Positions 5,616-5,706 of a DNA stretch of 5,706 nt are shown here, one piece after another. Below the pieces are notes generated by a model. It saw only the letters and a list, made by a program, of their open reading frames with translations, was not told the origin of the DNA and ran no database searches. The first letter of the stretch is position 1, and the number at the start of each line of letters is the position of its first letter. Source of the stretch: CAYVMD01 sp964452465 (lineage in GTDB: Bacteria > Armatimonadota > JACIXR01); assembly GCA_964452465.1 (NCBI GenBank), contig CAYVMD010000076.1:1-5706 (forward strand), in the 5' to 3' direction. Both the position numbers and the translations under genes were made by a program.

Positions 5616-5630
5616 CCCTTCTAATCTTAT

Positions 5631-5705
5631 TGGTGGGCCCGGCCGGATTCGAACCAGCAACCAACCGGTTATGAGCCGGCTGCTCTGCCGTTGAGCTACG
5701 GGCCC
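5631..5705 (-). tRNA. tRNA-Met (anticodon CAU), elongator type
   Basis: Read on the minus strand, 75 bases fold as a complete cloverleaf: a seven-pair acceptor stem (GGGCCCG with CGGGCCC), a D stem GCTC/GAGC with a short seven-base loop, an anticodon stem GCCGG/CCGGT with loop CTCATAA (anticodon CAT), a five-base variable loop, and a T stem GCTGG/CCGGC with loop TTCGAAT. Discriminator A and an encoded CCA follow. It is not the initiator: base 1 pairs with base 72, and the anticodon stem lacks the three G-C pairs typical of initiators. A CAU tRNA of this kind may be elongator methionine, or the isoleucine-2 tRNA whose C34 is modified to lysidine; the bases alone do not settle this. Its promoter lies beyond the right edge. 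Confidence 0.96.
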
Positions 5706-5706
5706 C

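Noticed and set aside
5604..5630. tRNA-associated integration site
   Set aside because: There is no partial tRNA duplicate, integrase or foreign-looking cargo in the window, and the neighbouring gene has the same base composition as the rest.

Overview
The window reads as a chromosomal segment from a bacterium, probably thermophilic and not assignable to a phylum from this sequence alone. Bacterial signs are consensus-like -35/-10 promoters, strong Shine-Dalgarno sites and a tRNA with an encoded CCA. Arginine is written mostly as AGG/AGA and isoleucine often as ATA, with purine-rich coding strands and many Glu/Lys/Arg residues, a pattern common in thermophiles. The window is dense and housekeeping in character; I see no mobile element, CRISPR array or phage gene.

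Layout. (1) 1-116: the last 37 codons of an unidentified plus-strand gene. (2) 117-341: a non-coding or weakly coding spacer with a homopurine tract and a good bulged hairpin; it may hold a structured RNA. (3) 342-2888: a compact operon from a good promoter (TTGACG-17-TATAAC): a 78-residue BON-like protein, tyrosyl-tRNA synthetase (tyrS, type 2) and the purine enzyme AIR synthetase (purM). The genes are 10 bp apart and then overlap by 4 bp, so translational coupling is likely. (4) 2889-3103: a regulatory spacer with a possible terminator, a 14-bp direct repeat, and a promoter for the next gene. (5) 3104-4747: a divergent ATP-type phosphoenolpyruvate carboxykinase (pckA) with a TTG start. (6) 4758-5603, minus strand: a membrane protein with four predicted helices and a cytoplasmic GAF domain but no output domain. 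(7) 5631-5705, minus strand: a complete CAU-anticodon tRNA, 27 bp upstream of the GAF gene and probably in the same transcript.

Functionally, tyrS and purM are core translation and nucleotide genes; no pathway links them, so their pairing looks like shared growth-related expression. pckA has its own promoter and sits at the PEP/oxaloacetate node of gluconeogenesis. The GAF protein could be a membrane-associated small-molecule or redox sensor, but its partner is not visible. I found no clear undescribed multi-gene system. The most unusual points are the diverged but catalytically intact PEPCK, the direct repeat inside its promoter spacer, the small basic BON-like protein leading the operon, and the unassigned structured stretch at 158-260.
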